A stretch of DNA of 64,000 bases from Euryodendron excelsum (taxonomy: Eukaryota; Streptophyta; Magnoliopsida; Ericales; Pentaphylacaceae), in contig CM065377.1 of the NCBI GenBank assembly GCA_033060915.1, positions 55,820,183-55,884,182 on the forward strand, written 5' to 3'. Positions 35,525 through 47,728 of the stretch are shown one piece after another. Both the position numbers and the translations under genes were made by a program. Within the stretch, counting starts at the first letter, position 1. Every line of letters starts with the position of its first letter. Below the pieces are notes generated by a model. That model was not told the origin of the DNA and searched no databases. It saw only the letters and a program-made list of their open reading frames with translations.

Positions 35525-38500
35525 TCAAGCTGGCAGCTGAAGCTTGGCATTGTTTTTCCAACTGCAAAACAAAAATGCCTGCCTCAGTCATAAAACACCT
35601 AGTAGCTATGTTACAAGGCCTCCGGTATCGGTCTCAGGTGCAGATATCTATCTAAATATCATATTCATTTAACTCTCACATCCAAAGACACGAGAACACA
35701 GAAAAATATTCAAATTTCTTAATACACTTGTTAGGTTGTTTTTGGGTAAATGATATTTATAAGGTGTCACAGAGTATTCCATGTATAATATGAGAGTTAT
35801 ATGTGTAGTTATACAGTAAACTAAAATTACTAAACATACTTCCGGGGTGAATGTTCAACTACACATGGCATGCTTATCCAAGTCTCAAGCGTCCAACACA
35901 AGTTCTTCATACATTTAAAAGAGTCCATGTAACATAGTCTAGAAGAGAAGGATCACTGTAAAACAGGTACAGGTTTTCATTACCTGATGAAATAGTAGTA
36001 GAAGAAGTCTGCATACAGTGCAGTCTGGACAAGACCAGAGATGCAAGCTGAGAGGGAAAGAGAAGTTAGAAAAGATCTACAGTGCATCAAATCAACCCAA
36101 ATAATATCCCCTCTAATCTTGCAACTTACATATCCATCGACTGAAATGCTGCTCCGTGAAATAGCGGTAAATCCAGTTGAGAATGTAGAATGCACGATAG
36201 GCCCTGAATGTTGAACAATGAACAAAATTTATACCAAATAGTTCAAATAGTTCAAATTCAAATATCCAGGATTTCTCAGCTTTTTTTAAGGGAAAGGGAA
36301 AATAAACTCAATATACAATTATGTCCAGCTAGCACACGCATCTGCTGATCAAGTGACCATATACTGAAACACCATGCTAAAAGTGAATTTGTAGATCAGG
36401 TGATGAATAAAGAGTTTGAGTTTATCCTATAAACTGAAGAGGTTACATGCCAAAAATAAATGGACGCTGCTCTCAGTTGGAATGTTTTGACAAAAACTGT
36501 ACTCTCAGTTTTCTTGTACAAGGACAACAGTCATTATTTCAAAAAATGTTAATTCTCCCAAACATCAAAAGAATTAAGGTCTTTGACGAGGTACCAAATC
36601 TAAATTACTTCAACCAAATGAAAAAAAAAAAAAAAAACTAATTGAAAACAAAAAGGCATCATTGAACAGCACAAACATCCTTTCGGCGCATAGACACTGA
36701 CCAGCTTCTAAGTTTGGCCCCATCGCCCGCCAAATAGAGAGTGAAAGAAGCAGGCTTTGGAGGATCTTAACCATCTATTATTATTAGTAAGATAGGTCGT
36801 CTTGGTTCATAACATGGATCATTTCAAACCTGGCTTTTCATGAGTATTGAACCCTCTACAGAAACAGACGCAAACTTATATTACAATACGATCAAAGCAG
36901 TAAAAAGGCAAAAAAAAGAAAACAAATTCTCTTGTTTTTCTATTAACTTCTTCTGTAGATAAGAAAGCCTTAAATATGAACCTTATCTTCAGATCCATTA
37001 AATCCAGGCTAATTTAAGATGCCGAAGGTAAAATATGACCATAGTTTTGAAGGTATAAATGCAGCCCAAACATCTATGAAGACAGAATGTACTAGTAAAT
37101 CATGGTTCTAAAACAAATTAATTATTCATAAAATCCACAAACCAACTCCAATTCCGTAGTCCAAACTAACACCCCCCACCTCCACAATCCCCCCAAAAAA
37201 GAGAAAAAGAAGGAGAGAGAGAGAGAGAGAGAGGAACCAAATTCCACCCCATGGTGATCGAAGTCTAACCACAGGTCAAAGTCTCAGAAGCCGGCATGAG
37301 ATGCCCAGGTTAAGCTTCAGCAGACTTCCTTGCATTTCAACACAACTCCACATATTGAGAGACCAACTATACATCAGCATCAAATGTAAACCATTTCTTA
37401 AGTGAATGTTGCCATAATGTCATTTATCTAGAATCAAGTACTCCATCGCTCTTGAAATTCATATCTTGGCCGTTAACTCCATCCATGTTTTGTTTGACCA
37501 TGCCAGTAGTCCTATAGAGCCTACTAAATGTCCCAAACCACTCGAAAATTTCCTATTGGGTGCTGTTAGAGGATTTCCTTGCACATTAACACTCCGCCTA
37601 AGTTGTTTACAACTGATTTGATTGGCAAGGCAAATCATTCCTACATTTTCCTTCCTACACTCGGTTATACAAGTACCCATAGACAACTAACACGGGTACA
37701 AATGTACCCGTGCTAGTTGAATAAATAACAAATGTACATGTCTAGCTTCATTAGCAAATACCTAAATATAACAAAATTGAATGCCAGTAGGGTATAACAT
37801 AGAAAATATGTTTTAAGCATTGGATCATTTGGTAGGGCATGTAAGTGAAGTTCTATGTCAACATCTAAAATGCATCTGTAGATGCACAGTCAAGTTAGCG
37901 GGGACCTTCATAATGCAGGTTTCCATCATTCAGTCAGCAACAAGGTAGAGTCCAACTACTCTTTTTTTAAAATAAAAGAGGTAAAAGTCCAACTCAGACA
38001 GTTTTAAGTGCCAAGACATGTAAGAAGAAAGGTGTTGTACGTACATCATACGTATGAGGGAGTGGGAGTGGATTTGTTAAGATGGATAATTGGTATCGAA
38101 CAATGGGATTGCCCAATTTCAGCGTTAGTCAATAAGAAGACACTAACTTGTCAAACATTAATAAATTCAACAGTTTAGTGATATTTCTCAATAACCACCA
38201 CAAAGACATTTCATTTTATACTCTGAAATCACAGTTATCCATTCAGAAATGTTACGTGCAAAGGAAATTCAAGATACCCGAGAAAGACGACATATTGTCC
38301 AGTCAAATTGTCCACATTTCCACTTCTTTGCAGTAAAACCAATTGGGGAAGAATTGCAACTGCCTCCAAATATATTGAAAACGCCCAGAAGATCTGCAAC
38401 ATAGTTACATTAAATTTAGCAGCACATCTTGTGGAATGACAAATTAAAAAGAAAGAAGCAATTAAAGATTAAGAATGTATAAACATTAAGGGTTCTTTTC

Positions 38501-41500
38501 TCTTTATTTTTTAATTTTTTGTCCTCCTTTAGATTTATAGAACCACAGTGGATAAGAAACAAATCCTTCAAAACATTTTTCCACCAAGCATTACACTATC
38601 AACCTGATCAAAAAAAGTTCAAGGTCTGATAAGCAACACTATTTTGACAAATGTCATTAACACTTCCCCTCCCCTCAAACCACCCCCCCTTCCTTTTCTC
38701 TCTTTCTCCTTCCTTTTTTCTATGCATCAGGTTCAACAGAGAAAGTAAAGTGATCTACGGACAAAATATTGTCAAAAGTTCAACATCAAGCTAAAACTGA
38801 TTTGCACATAAACATAGCTCGACAGAGGTAACCCAAAAACTAAGGCTTGTTTTTTAACTTTGAAGATGTCCCATTTCTAGGTCATGCCCTAGAAAACAAA
38901 AATTAAAACAGTGGAAATTTAAAAACAAGGAAATCTTCAAGTAGCTTTCAGATTAATGGACCTTTACTATAATATATTTATACATATGTATATATGTATG
39001 TTTGTAATACAGCAGATTAATGCACTTAAGTTCTTGAAAAGGCAGAGCATTTCCTGAAAGGTCCTGCTTTTCGAAAAATAATCTGCCAGATGAGTTTGGT
39101 GATTCAATCAATCTATTCCACTATGGCTTTAAAGAAAGGCAAATAGACCTGGAAAACCCAAAATTCCCTTTTCAGCAAGGTCCTCACAACCTCCACTAGC
39201 TCCTAGATTAAGTTTATTTGGACATAATGCGCCTTCCTATTCAACACCATATTTGAGAATTGCAGTTTCTTGCACCAAGTGAACAAGAGGACAAATCCCA
39301 TATGGCTGTTTTTTTTTTTCTTTTGGAGAGAAGTAAAGACAACTAAAAATGTAAAACCACCAAAAGGGGGCAAACCTTATACAACCAAAAAAGAGACAGC
39401 ACTATGAATCTATAGGAATGTCCAAATAATCCAAAAAATAAACAAAAGATGAAATACTAAAGGTAACAGACTCCCTCATATATATATATATATATATATA
39501 TTCATAAAACGAAAAAAAAAAAGGGGAAACAAAAATGATTTCCTTTACACTATGAATAGGACTCTCTACAGTCTCAAAAACTCTATGATTGCGCTCTCTC
39601 CTACTACTCCACATAACATATAGAAGAGCTACATCCCAAACATGACTATCTCTCCGCGTCACAAGCAACTAGAATCCTAACAAGTCAAAAACTCTGCCAA
39701 AGAAGCAAGCATAATCCACTCAATACCAAAGGCAGAGTAGATCACACTCCATACATCTCTATCCACGGGGCAGTGAAGGAGGAGATGGTTCACCAACTCC
39801 CCTTCACTCTTGCATGATCAACACCAATCCAAAACAAATTGTCTTCTCTTCCTCGGATTATCAGTGGTAAGAATAGCCTCTCAAGGTGTTAACCAAACAA
39901 AGAAAGCCACCTTGGCGTCCACCACTCATCTTCTCCAAAACAGATCACCATTGCAACATAAAGAAGCTTGCCAGAGAACCAAAAAACAACAGAACCGACA
40001 AATTGTCCTCTGGCAAACCTCCATCACTGACCTAGAAACACTTAGTTTAGGACCCAGATTAGTCAAGGATCAGAGCTCAAAGCCTCATGCATTGAATGAA
40101 TACAACAGACTGTAGGCTTCACAGTTTCAGAACTAGTCTCCTAGATCCAAATTCAGCCATAACCTTCACACCCTAGCTGTAGCTCCAGTTACATCGCCAA
40201 ATCACACCTAATGCTCATGGAAAAAGAACACAAAAAACAAGGATTAGAAACCAGAGCGAAACAGGGAGCATCCTACAGTCCAAAAATCCAGCAAGACAGG
40301 GACTCAGCAACGTCAATCTACCAAGCTCAACCACAGCGAAGCCAAATACACCATAGAGGTCTCTCACACCCACCACGATAGCCCCCTCAAGCACTCTAAT
40401 AATGCAAAGGAAGAGCCTAAACCCCAATTAAGCTCACCCCAACCCGAGGGCACCCCAAGCAACAGATCCCCCTCGACAAAGCGAGTCCATGACTAATAGC
40501 ATTTTTGCTAGAAGGCCCATCCAACAACTAACTCTGCCAAACAGGGACACACCAAAGAAACTATCTCCACTAGCACAGAGGTCCAGCTTAAGGCAAAATT
40601 AGAGAAGCAGAACAATGGTATCTCCCAAACAGCAAGGCGAGCTCAACCAAGACAATCAAGACACCGTCAGTGCCATCCAAAAGCCGCCAAAGGAGTGTAA
40701 GGGCAAGAACCAACCTACGGAAGCTCTACCAACAGTGGTAAAGCCAAAAAATTCCATCCCCAGAGGAGAGTTTTTTTGCAATTAACAATAAGACACTGGA
40801 CTTCCATATACATAAGTACTGTAAATAAGCTTATATACAATATATAAATGAATCTTTAAAGAAAAATAACAATTTAAAGTGGGCATTTATAAGTTTTTAG
40901 GGGGAGGCAATTATGAATTTAAAGGGGAAAACTGAAGATATTTCTAAAACTGTAGGCCCAAATAGAATTTTGAAGATTTTGAGGGGGCAGCTGCCCCCTC
41001 TGGACACAAGCTGGCTCCAACCCAGCCTGCCAAGACCGCTCAAAGAAACAGGATCCTGCCACCATGACAGAACCATCATCGAGCAGCAAGAGCCAATGAA
41101 ACTCCCAACAGATACACAAACAAAACAGGGAAGATAGAGAAAAGAGAAGAGGGAATAAAACAAAAATAACCATTAAAGATAATACACTCAAGCTCAAGGG
41201 GAGGACACAGATTGGATTTCTCCAAGGCCAGAGAGTAGGCACTGAATCACGCCCCCCTCACAGATGGATGGAATCCGGGGGAAGCTCTATAAGAGAAGCT
41301 CTCAACTAGAGAGAAAAACAATCCCCAATTCAAGACATTTCAAAAGATTAGCATTTGAAGATGAGGCATATATTCGAATGATTTCATGATTTGTAACTCA
41401 AATCTTACTTCTTAAAGCACAATGGACTGATATTCCTAGTTGGTAAAAAGTAGAAACAGGACGCTGTGCAAATCACAACTAGCAGCTCACTGAATCTGCT

Positions 41501-42066
41501 TAATGTCTCAAAATTAGGTCAAAACTAATTAAAACATCTACAAAACCAATATAATGAGATAAAATTAGAAATGAAGTACCTCTTGAAATGTAAACTTCTC
41601 GTGAACAAATAGCGCCAAGACCAAGCTCGCTGCAACAAGAAAGTAATGGCGAAAGGTGTCAAGTTCTCGGTCGTAGGACCGTCTTACGGCTCGGTGCCAC
41701 CGCATGCACCACACAATTGCCAACGAGCTCCCTATGAACACCAGCTTCATCACAGTGTTGTAGACAGAGATGAAGTCCGTGAACAGATCCAAGTACCGTG
41801 TCACAAACACCAGCGCGTACAGCTCCTGAGTCTTCAGCGAAATCCCTAATTCGGAACAACAAAAACCAACACAGCTTCATTTCGCCGACACAATCGCACT
41901 CCAATAACCCTAGAAACACTCGATTTAAGACTTTAACATATACATATATAACCTTACGTGAGTATATATATCTACCTGAGCATGATTTGGTGGCGTAGAT
42001 TTTGAGGAGGAGGACTAGAATACTGATCAAGTGAGTCATGTCGCCGGCGAATCTGAAGATGTTCAT
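35525..42066 (-). CDS. ERD2: ER lumen protein-retaining receptor (K/HDEL receptor)
   Basis: Six exons on the minus strand: 42066-41976, 41845-41580, 38393-38278, 36203-36130, 36047-35984 and 35561-35525. Together they are 648 nt, giving 215 aa, exactly the plant ERD2 length, with all phases closing. The protein begins MNIFRFAGDMTHLISILVLL and includes KSCSGISLKTQELYALVFVT, RYLDLFTDF, WAFSIYLEAVAILPQLVLLQ, RSGNVDNLTGQYV, AYRAFYILNWIYRYF and the C terminus WKNNAKLQLPA. ERD2 is a seven-span Golgi/ER membrane protein. It binds the C-terminal K/HDEL of escaped ER residents at low pH and returns them by COPI vesicles. Introns 2 and 3 are long (3.2 and 2.1 kb); intron 2 contains a LINE remnant. A run of 29 G lies in or just above the 5' leader. 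All segments typical of the family are present, so it should be functional. Confidence 0.97.
35825..35945. repeat. Dispersed repeat, copy in ERD2 last intron
   Basis: This is the partner of the copy at 29040-29175, in the same orientation relative to the window. It begins near GGGGTGAATGTTCAACTACA and ends AAAAGAGTCCATGTAACATA. Confidence 0.65.
37213..37233. repeat. (GA)n microsatellite in ERD2 intron 3
   Basis: About ten GA units follow an A/G-rich AGAAAAAGAAGGA prefix. Confidence 0.9.
39400..40010 (-). pseudogene. LINE reverse-transcriptase C-terminal remnant
   Basis: The minus strand of ERD2 intron 2 reads, with interruptions, KVAFFVWLTP, then AILTTDNPRKRRQFVLDW, then SEGELVNHLLLHCPVDRDVW, and further on WDVALLYVMWSSRRERNHRV plus FETVES. 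This order (AFF.W, T.DNL.KR, C..C/HLLLHC, then MW..W.ERN.R.F) is the zinc-binding region (zf-RVT) and tail found at the 3' end of plant LINE reverse transcriptases. Stops (after LTP and DWC) and frame changes show it is dead. The rest of the element was not found, so the insertion is probably 5'-truncated, as is usual for LINEs. Confidence 0.7.
40890..41020. repeat. Dispersed-repeat fragment with 20-bp perfect palindrome
   Basis: The bases 40981-41000, GAGGGGGCAGCTGCCCCCTC, are identical to their reverse complement. They follow TTTAGGGGGAGGCAATTATG and AGGCCCAAATAGAATTTTG, text in the style of plant dispersed elements with GGGGCAGCTGCCCC ends. It lies in ERD2 intron 2. Confidence 0.7.
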
Positions 42067-42226
42067 GGTTGCGGCGGCGAGGATGGAGGGTTTTTGGGCT
42101 GTAGATTTACACAGAGAGTAATTTTTAGAGCGAGAAAGTGAGAGGGAGAGGGAGGGGGTTTGAAGAAACAGGAAGAAAACGCAAGGAGAATTGAATCGAG
42201 CGTTGGGCGTGTTTTCAGGCAAAAGA

Positions 42227-42228
<2 letters not shown>

Positions 42229-42257
<29 letters not shown>
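42229..42257. repeat. Poly-G run, 29 G, near ERD2 transcription start
   Basis: Twenty-nine consecutive G lie 163 bp upstream of the ERD2 start codon; on the coding strand this is poly-C. It is either in the 5' leader or in the core promoter. Confidence 0.95.
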
Positions 42258-42454
42258 TGTTGTTGTAGAATGACGTGGCAATTGGAAATGGCTTTTGGCT
42301 CCACGGTGTTGAGGGGATACGATTTTTACTTTTTTTTTTATTTCTTGAAAATAACAACTGTAAATAAAAATTATTCGTTTTTGTGGTGCAAGCAAGAGAA
42401 GTCCAATAGGTGTTGAGAAGCAGCCCAGACGAAAGCCCAACCCATAAAGGTCTC

Positions 42455-42560
42455 AAAAGAGTCCAATTGGTAAAGTGTCAGCCTAATTTTAGCTATTTTT
42501 CATATGATTTGGGTTTAACTCAGCCCATTTATTGGGGTGTATCCTACGCATCATTTTGAA
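42455..42560 (+). mobile_element. Possible tRNA-like SINE head
   Basis: The sequence GTCCAATTGGTAAAGTGTCA resembles an A box and GATTTGGGTTTAACTCAGCC a B box, about 40 bp apart. The 3' end was not identified. The call rests only on these two motifs. Confidence 0.3.
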
Positions 42561-42897
42561 GATGTGGCAAATGTGGATTGGTGGGAAAAGGTATGAGGTG
42601 CACCCAGTTCAGCATCTTTATTGAGAATCTTTGGGGTATTAGAGGGTGTGAGGCTATTCTCTATACTTTAATATTCAAATCGGCTAGGCTATTTGTCTCA
42701 CTTAGTAATATGTTAATATATTCAATGTATAACGTTATTGTCTCATTTAAATTCATTATCTCATTTTGTTAATTTTGCTCAATATTAAATGAGATAATAA
42801 CATTGGTTTGATATAGTTTGCTAAGATGTTGCTAGTGAAATAAAAAGTCCGAAAGATTCTGAATATTAAAATCTGAATGGGAGTCGAATCCATTAAA

Positions 42898-43115
42898 CCC
42901 GAGGGGTTGTCTTAGTTGGTCAAGTGAGTGTACTCCTTACGTTGGTTAATTTAGGTTCAACTATTGGGGTTAAATCCTGAGGGTTTTATCTCTCTTGAAT
43001 ATTTTAGTCTTCGCGTAGATAACTACTTTTGATAAGCTCATAAATAGCACTAGTTAAGGTGCACCTAAGTTATTCCAAACACACTTCTTTATAATAAATA
43101 AATAAATAAATCCTT
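42898..43115 (+). mobile_element. SINE-like element
   Basis: The head GTCTTAGTTGGTCAAGTGAG is A-box-like, and AATTTAGGTTCAACTATTGG about 40 bp later is B-box-like. The 3' module CACTAGTTAAGGTGCACCTA, AGTTATTCCAAACACAC is a diverged version of the one at 21530-21560. A simple (AAAT)n stretch ends the element at about 43092-43112. Confidence 0.5.
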
Positions 43116-43190
43116 GGGGCATTGGCTAGATGACCAACGCTTTAACTGGTTTATAAGATGCTTTTGCGGTTTGGCCTATATGTCTGTTGA

Positions 43191-43371
43191 AAAATGTTAT
43201 TTTCTCAAACATAGTTATACAGAAAATTTTATCAAAATAACATAGTAAAGATATTATTATAATTAAGAGTTATTAGAATAAGTGTTTTATTTTAAAATAA
43301 ATAACCATTATCTAAATATACTATTTTAATGATAAATTATGTATGAATGTTTTTCATTCATATACCATTAT
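43191..43371 (-). mobile_element. Small MITE, family A, inverted copy near 43.2 kb
   Basis: It starts AAAATGTTATTTTCTCAAAC, has ATTATAATTAAGAGTTATTA and GTTTTATTTTAAAATAAATA in the middle, and ends TTTTCATTCATATACCATTA. It is placed directly after the SINE-like element. Confidence 0.5.
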
Positions 43372-43374
43372 TCA

Positions 43375-45140
43375 TATCTATTTATGCATGGTCGACGTCA
43401 TTTTTTGTCAAATTCTGCCCTAGGATTTTCTCTCAAGTTTTCTCTCTTAATGCCTTGCTGGTTAGGCCTTCCATGGCCTCACAAACTCCAAGGTTTTGAA
43501 ACCCTAAGGCCAAAATAGTTGTTATAACTATAGTTGTTAACTAGGTGTCAACTCGTGCAATGCACGGACAGTAAGTATTCTTCAAATTAATACAGATTAG
43601 AAGAATGGAGAAGAAACATTTAGAAAAATGATTGTATATATATGTTGTAAGTAATTAATTCAAAATAATTAAGTATACAATTTTAAATTTGATAGTCCTA
43701 ATTTGTTTTATAGTAATATAATGTTTTGAAAAATAAAAAAACTTGTAAAAACTCTAGTAAGTTAATCACAATAGAAAAAAATTTTCAATACTCTGCATGA
43801 AAGGAAAAATTGATTGTATTTTACTTAATCATAGTCACTTGATTAATTTTTTTTTGTTAAACTTAATCATAGAATTTTAGATCTGTGAACTGCAAATCTT
43901 GCAAGTGATTTATTTTCTTGGAGTTATGATTTGCTTTTTTTTTTTTTTTGTCTTTCTCAGTATATTATTTTTAATGGTTATCTTATCCGACTAAAATTAC
44001 TATTTATTATGTTGTTGTCAATTACAATCTTATATTTATATATATATATATATATATGTATATTATGATTAACCTCTAACAATCTGATTATATTCAGTAC
44101 TCTAATTTGCTACATGTATGCAAATATACATAAGTTATCTATATCAATAAGCTATCAAATATACGTAAGTTATCTATATCTATATGATTGAATTAAGTGA
44201 TGGATTTATAATAATGTAGATTCAATAGTTATCTATATAATAAATTATCTAACTAATTACCCCTGTGACGTGATTTTTTAAAAATATCAAAACATTTAGA
44301 GCGCCAAGTAGGAGAGAGACAAATTATAAAGGCAAACACAACTTATATATATATATGATTTCGCAGTGTATTATTTTTATTGTCGAGGTAGTACGCAATC
44401 ATATGAGTTATACCAACGCATCGTATCGGTTTGTTGCTATAAATACTATATATTTATGTAAAATAGATATGTTTGCATATATTATAAAGTATAAAATAAA
44501 ACATCATTCTAGCAAAACATGCACAAGTTATAAATAATTAAAATTAATTTCAAAACAGTACATTATAAGTTCTAAGTACTTCAAAAGGATTTAAAACACA
44601 TTCTCATTGTCTATTACATACTCCATAAAAGTCTAAGTTTTTTAATATAACAAACCTCTATCAAATATTTTTTTCAAAAAAACTTAAAAGAGAAATAGAA
44701 CAAGAAAAAAAAATTATTCCACATAGTGGAAGGCGTTATTTATTCATTAACAATTATTGAAGGCCGGTACAATCAAAATATTCCAAGACAAGCCAAGATA
44801 AGTCGATACAGCCAGTATAGTCCAGTTCAATGCAGTAAGTTAACTGAGACGGTATTTGAACTCTTTGCACCCTATGAGCACTAATGCGTTACATAATAGC
44901 CGGTGCAATACAATATTAATAACTATGGCTATGAAGGCTATTCTGTCCTTTAACAATAAGCTCTGCACAAACTAACTCAATCTATTTAGCATTCTACAAC
45001 CATTTTAGCTCCCAACTAGCCTATATCAACCTTCTTGATTATATACCAAGGCCCAAATTGTTCGAACATTTTTATTTTTTGGTATTGTGATAAGGAGTGT
45101 TTGAATTAATTTATGCAAAATTTGACTAATTCACTTCCTG
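43375..45140. other. Gene-free stretch
   Basis: No supported gene. At about 43540-43570 the text CAACTCGTGCAATGCACGGA recalls the terminal motif of some widespread plant repeats. TA tracts occur at 44037-44058 and 44343-44357. The rest is AT-rich. Confidence 0.45.
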
Positions 45141-45142
45141 AT

Positions 45143-45250
45143 CCAGTCAAAGGCCGTCTATGTTTATGCCTCTTTCACAAGCTGCTTTCGCCCGTTCCAG
45201 TCAAAGGCCGTCTATGTTTAAGCCTCTTTCATCAGCTGCTTTCGCCCCCT
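45143..45250. repeat. 54-bp tandem duplication
   Basis: The unit starts CCAGTCAAAGGCCGTCTATG at 45143 and again at 45197, continuing TTTA(T/A)GCCTCTTTCA(C/T)(A/C)A and ending GCTGCTTTCGCCC. Only a few bases differ. Confidence 0.9.
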
Positions 45251-46124
45251 TTCAACTTTACAAACTTTTGTTTCAAGGCTTACATGTCTATAGTCTCAGC
45301 TTGGTCTAGCTACCAAAACCAAAACCACTATATGTCTCTCTTTATTTTTAAGGTATAAAATGACCATTTCTCAGCCCGAATCATCTACAAAATAGCGAAT
45401 CACCTTTTAGCTTCATTATGGCTTAAAAACAAATGCCTTATCCTATTTCCAGCATGTCTTAACTTGTTTTAGCATTCAAAACTAGTTGCCGTTATTTCAT
45501 TTTATTTATTTGGTTTAGCAGGGATATTTGGGCCAATTTACATGTCAATATTACAGTATTTATAAGAGATAAATTTCTTACGACAAATTAGACATGGGCT
45601 GCACCAAAATGCTCTTCCATGGTTTAAGCAGGCTATGTCCAAGTTAAGAAAGGTCATGAGCTTTGCTCCAAGAAATGAACCAAATGCCAAGATGATACGT
45701 CATCGTTTAATGGCCATGGGTTGAGCTTTTGAATAGGTCTTTACTGTGCGGTTGGTCCTTCTTGGTGTCACGTCACATAGGACTTTGGCTATCACTCAAA
45801 ATCTTCGACTATAGTAGCTTAAATATGAAAATTTGAGGCTTACATAAAAAATTTAAAAGTTAAAGATGCATTAAAAAATTGAGTAAACTTCAAGGGTCAT
45901 GTAGAAGAAAAACAAAAAAGCAAAAGGTACAACTTGTTTGGTAGTAGAGGAAAGAAAGGGCAAATAAGAGAAAATAATTTTTTTTCCCTCCCTCTGTTTG
46001 GTGTCAATTTGAGGGGGAAAAAAAAAGATAACTACATTTTACTCATTGTGATTTGAGCGAAACTTTTATGATTTTCATATGATTTGAAAATAAACATATA
46101 ACCCTAAAAAAAATAAGAGACACT

Positions 46125-46890
46125 ATAAATAATTGTTTGATCCCTCTAATTTTGTCTAAAAGTCTAATGTTATCCCTGAACTTTAATTTTTTCTATTTAA
46201 ACCCTCTAATTTTTAAAAAGAAATCAATGTAGTTTAATTTTTCAAAATAAATAAAAAAATTAAATATTAATTATATTTTGACCTTCTAAACTATAACTTA
46301 CTATTACTTTACCCATTCAACAAAAAGTAGTTACATTTTCACTATCATAAAATTTTAAATAATAAATTTATTTGGTTAAAATTTTATACTAATCTTTAAA
46401 ATAAAAAGAAAAAAAATTTCATACTTATGAAATGTTATAAATCATTTCAAAATGCTTAAGAAAATGATCAAAATAATTCATAAATTTTTGTTTTTGTGGA
46501 CCACCAATTATTAACCTTGATAATAGTAAGGAGATTTTTGAAACTATGCATTTGTTGATAAGGGACAAAAAAAATTATATTGTATCTAGTAAGAAATGTT
46601 ACAAGTGTTCAATTTACTTATTTATTTTATCAACATCATCAATACGAACTTAAATTCTCATAATTTAGAGGTAAAATGTAACGACTTTTAATTTAGTGGG
46701 TAAAATAAAATTAAATCATAATTAAGAGAGTCAAAGTATAATTGATTTTAATTTTTTTAACTTATTTTAAAATGAGGAACTATATCGACTTCCTTTAAAA
46801 GTTGGAGGGTTAAAATAGAAGAAATCAAAGTTCAAGGATGACATTAAAATCTAAAGCAAAGTTTGAGAGACAAAATAATTGTTTATCCTA
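46125..46890. mobile_element. Large fold-back element, arms of about 210 bp
   Basis: The left arm begins AAATAATTGTTTGATCCCTC and continues TAATGTTATCCCTGAACTTT, ATTTAAACCCTCTAATTTTT and TTATATTTTGACCTTCTAAA. The reverse complement of the right end begins GGATAAACAATTATTTTGTC and continues TAATGTCATCCTTGAACTTT, ATTTTAACCCTCCAACTTTT and TTATACTTTGACTCTCTTAA in the same order. So the two ends form one long imperfect inverted repeat around a central spacer of about 330 bp, with no open frame. This is a large non-autonomous DNA element. Confidence 0.75.
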
Positions 46891-46965
46891 ATAGAAAATA
46901 TGTAAAAATATAAAAATTCTCCCTATGTATGGTTTCTAGTTTGAGAGGGAAGAAAAAAAAAAAGG

Positions 46966-47305
46966 ACAAATACATTTTACTCCTTGTGAGTTGAGTAAAA
47001 TTCACATGACCCCTATGTGATTTAAAAGTGAACACATAACTTTTTTATGGTTAGGACTTAATTACAAAATGGATGAAAACCTTTACTCTCCGTTTGAAAT
47101 TTGGATTTTCGATGGGAAAAGAAAAATATGAAGAAAAAGAGAACAAAATAAAATAGTATTTTTGTTCTTTTTTTTGTCACGTTTTCTTTTTTCTTTATGT
47201 TTCTAATTGAAAATCCAAGTTCCAAACTATAAAAGGGTTATGTGTTTATTTTTTAACCATATAGTGTCATCTAATTTTCACTCAAATTACAAAGAATAAA
47301 ATAAA
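46966..47305. mobile_element. Second fold-back element
   Basis: The left arm ACATTTTACTCCTTGTGAGT, TGAGTAAAATTCACATGACC, AAAAGTGAACACATAAC is mirrored by the right arm, whose reverse complement reads TTCTTTGTAATTTGAGTGAA, AATTAGATGACACTATATGG, AAAATAAACACATAACCC. A third, direct copy of the arm lies at about 46030-46110, on the other side of the large fold-back element. Confidence 0.6.
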
Positions 47306-47727
47306 ATTATCCTAAAAAACAAAGCAAAAATTATTTTCTTTCTTACTTTTATTTTGTTTTATTTTCTCTTTCCTTCTTAATAGCTACTTTACTATTTTCT
47401 TTCCCCTTTTTTTTGGATTTCAAGTAAGAAAAAATTATTTTTCTTCCAGTTTCCTTTAATTCTCTTGACAAAACCAATCAAAATAAAGAAATCACTCTAT
47501 TCTAGTTTCCTTCCATTTTCTTTTTAGTTTTTACATTTGCTATGTGCAAAGCTTACCACCAGTTTCACGTGTCTCTTTTTGAGCTAGGTTACTTGGATAT
47601 TTGGTGAGACTAACAATTTCCTTATCATGATAAGCCCGGAAACTAGGTAGAAATTAAAATTTCAACTGAGTTGATAGGAAAAAAAAAAGAAAAGAAACTG
47701 AGTTGATAAAAAGAAAGTGGACTCCCA

Positions 47728-47728
47728 C

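Noticed and set aside
40215..41242. Several minus-strand frames in ERD2 intron 2 (for example 40919-41242)
   Set aside because: Hydrophobic, low-complexity translations; apart from the LINE-like part at 39400-40010 they match no family I know.
42063..42440. 125-codon minus frame with a poly-Pro run
   Set aside because: The prolines come from the G29 tract in the ERD2 leader; there is no other support.
41659..42456. 265-codon minus frame spanning ERD2 exon 1, intron 1 and exon 2
   Set aside because: It is a read-through in which only part is the true ERD2 frame; the spliced model gives the exact family protein.
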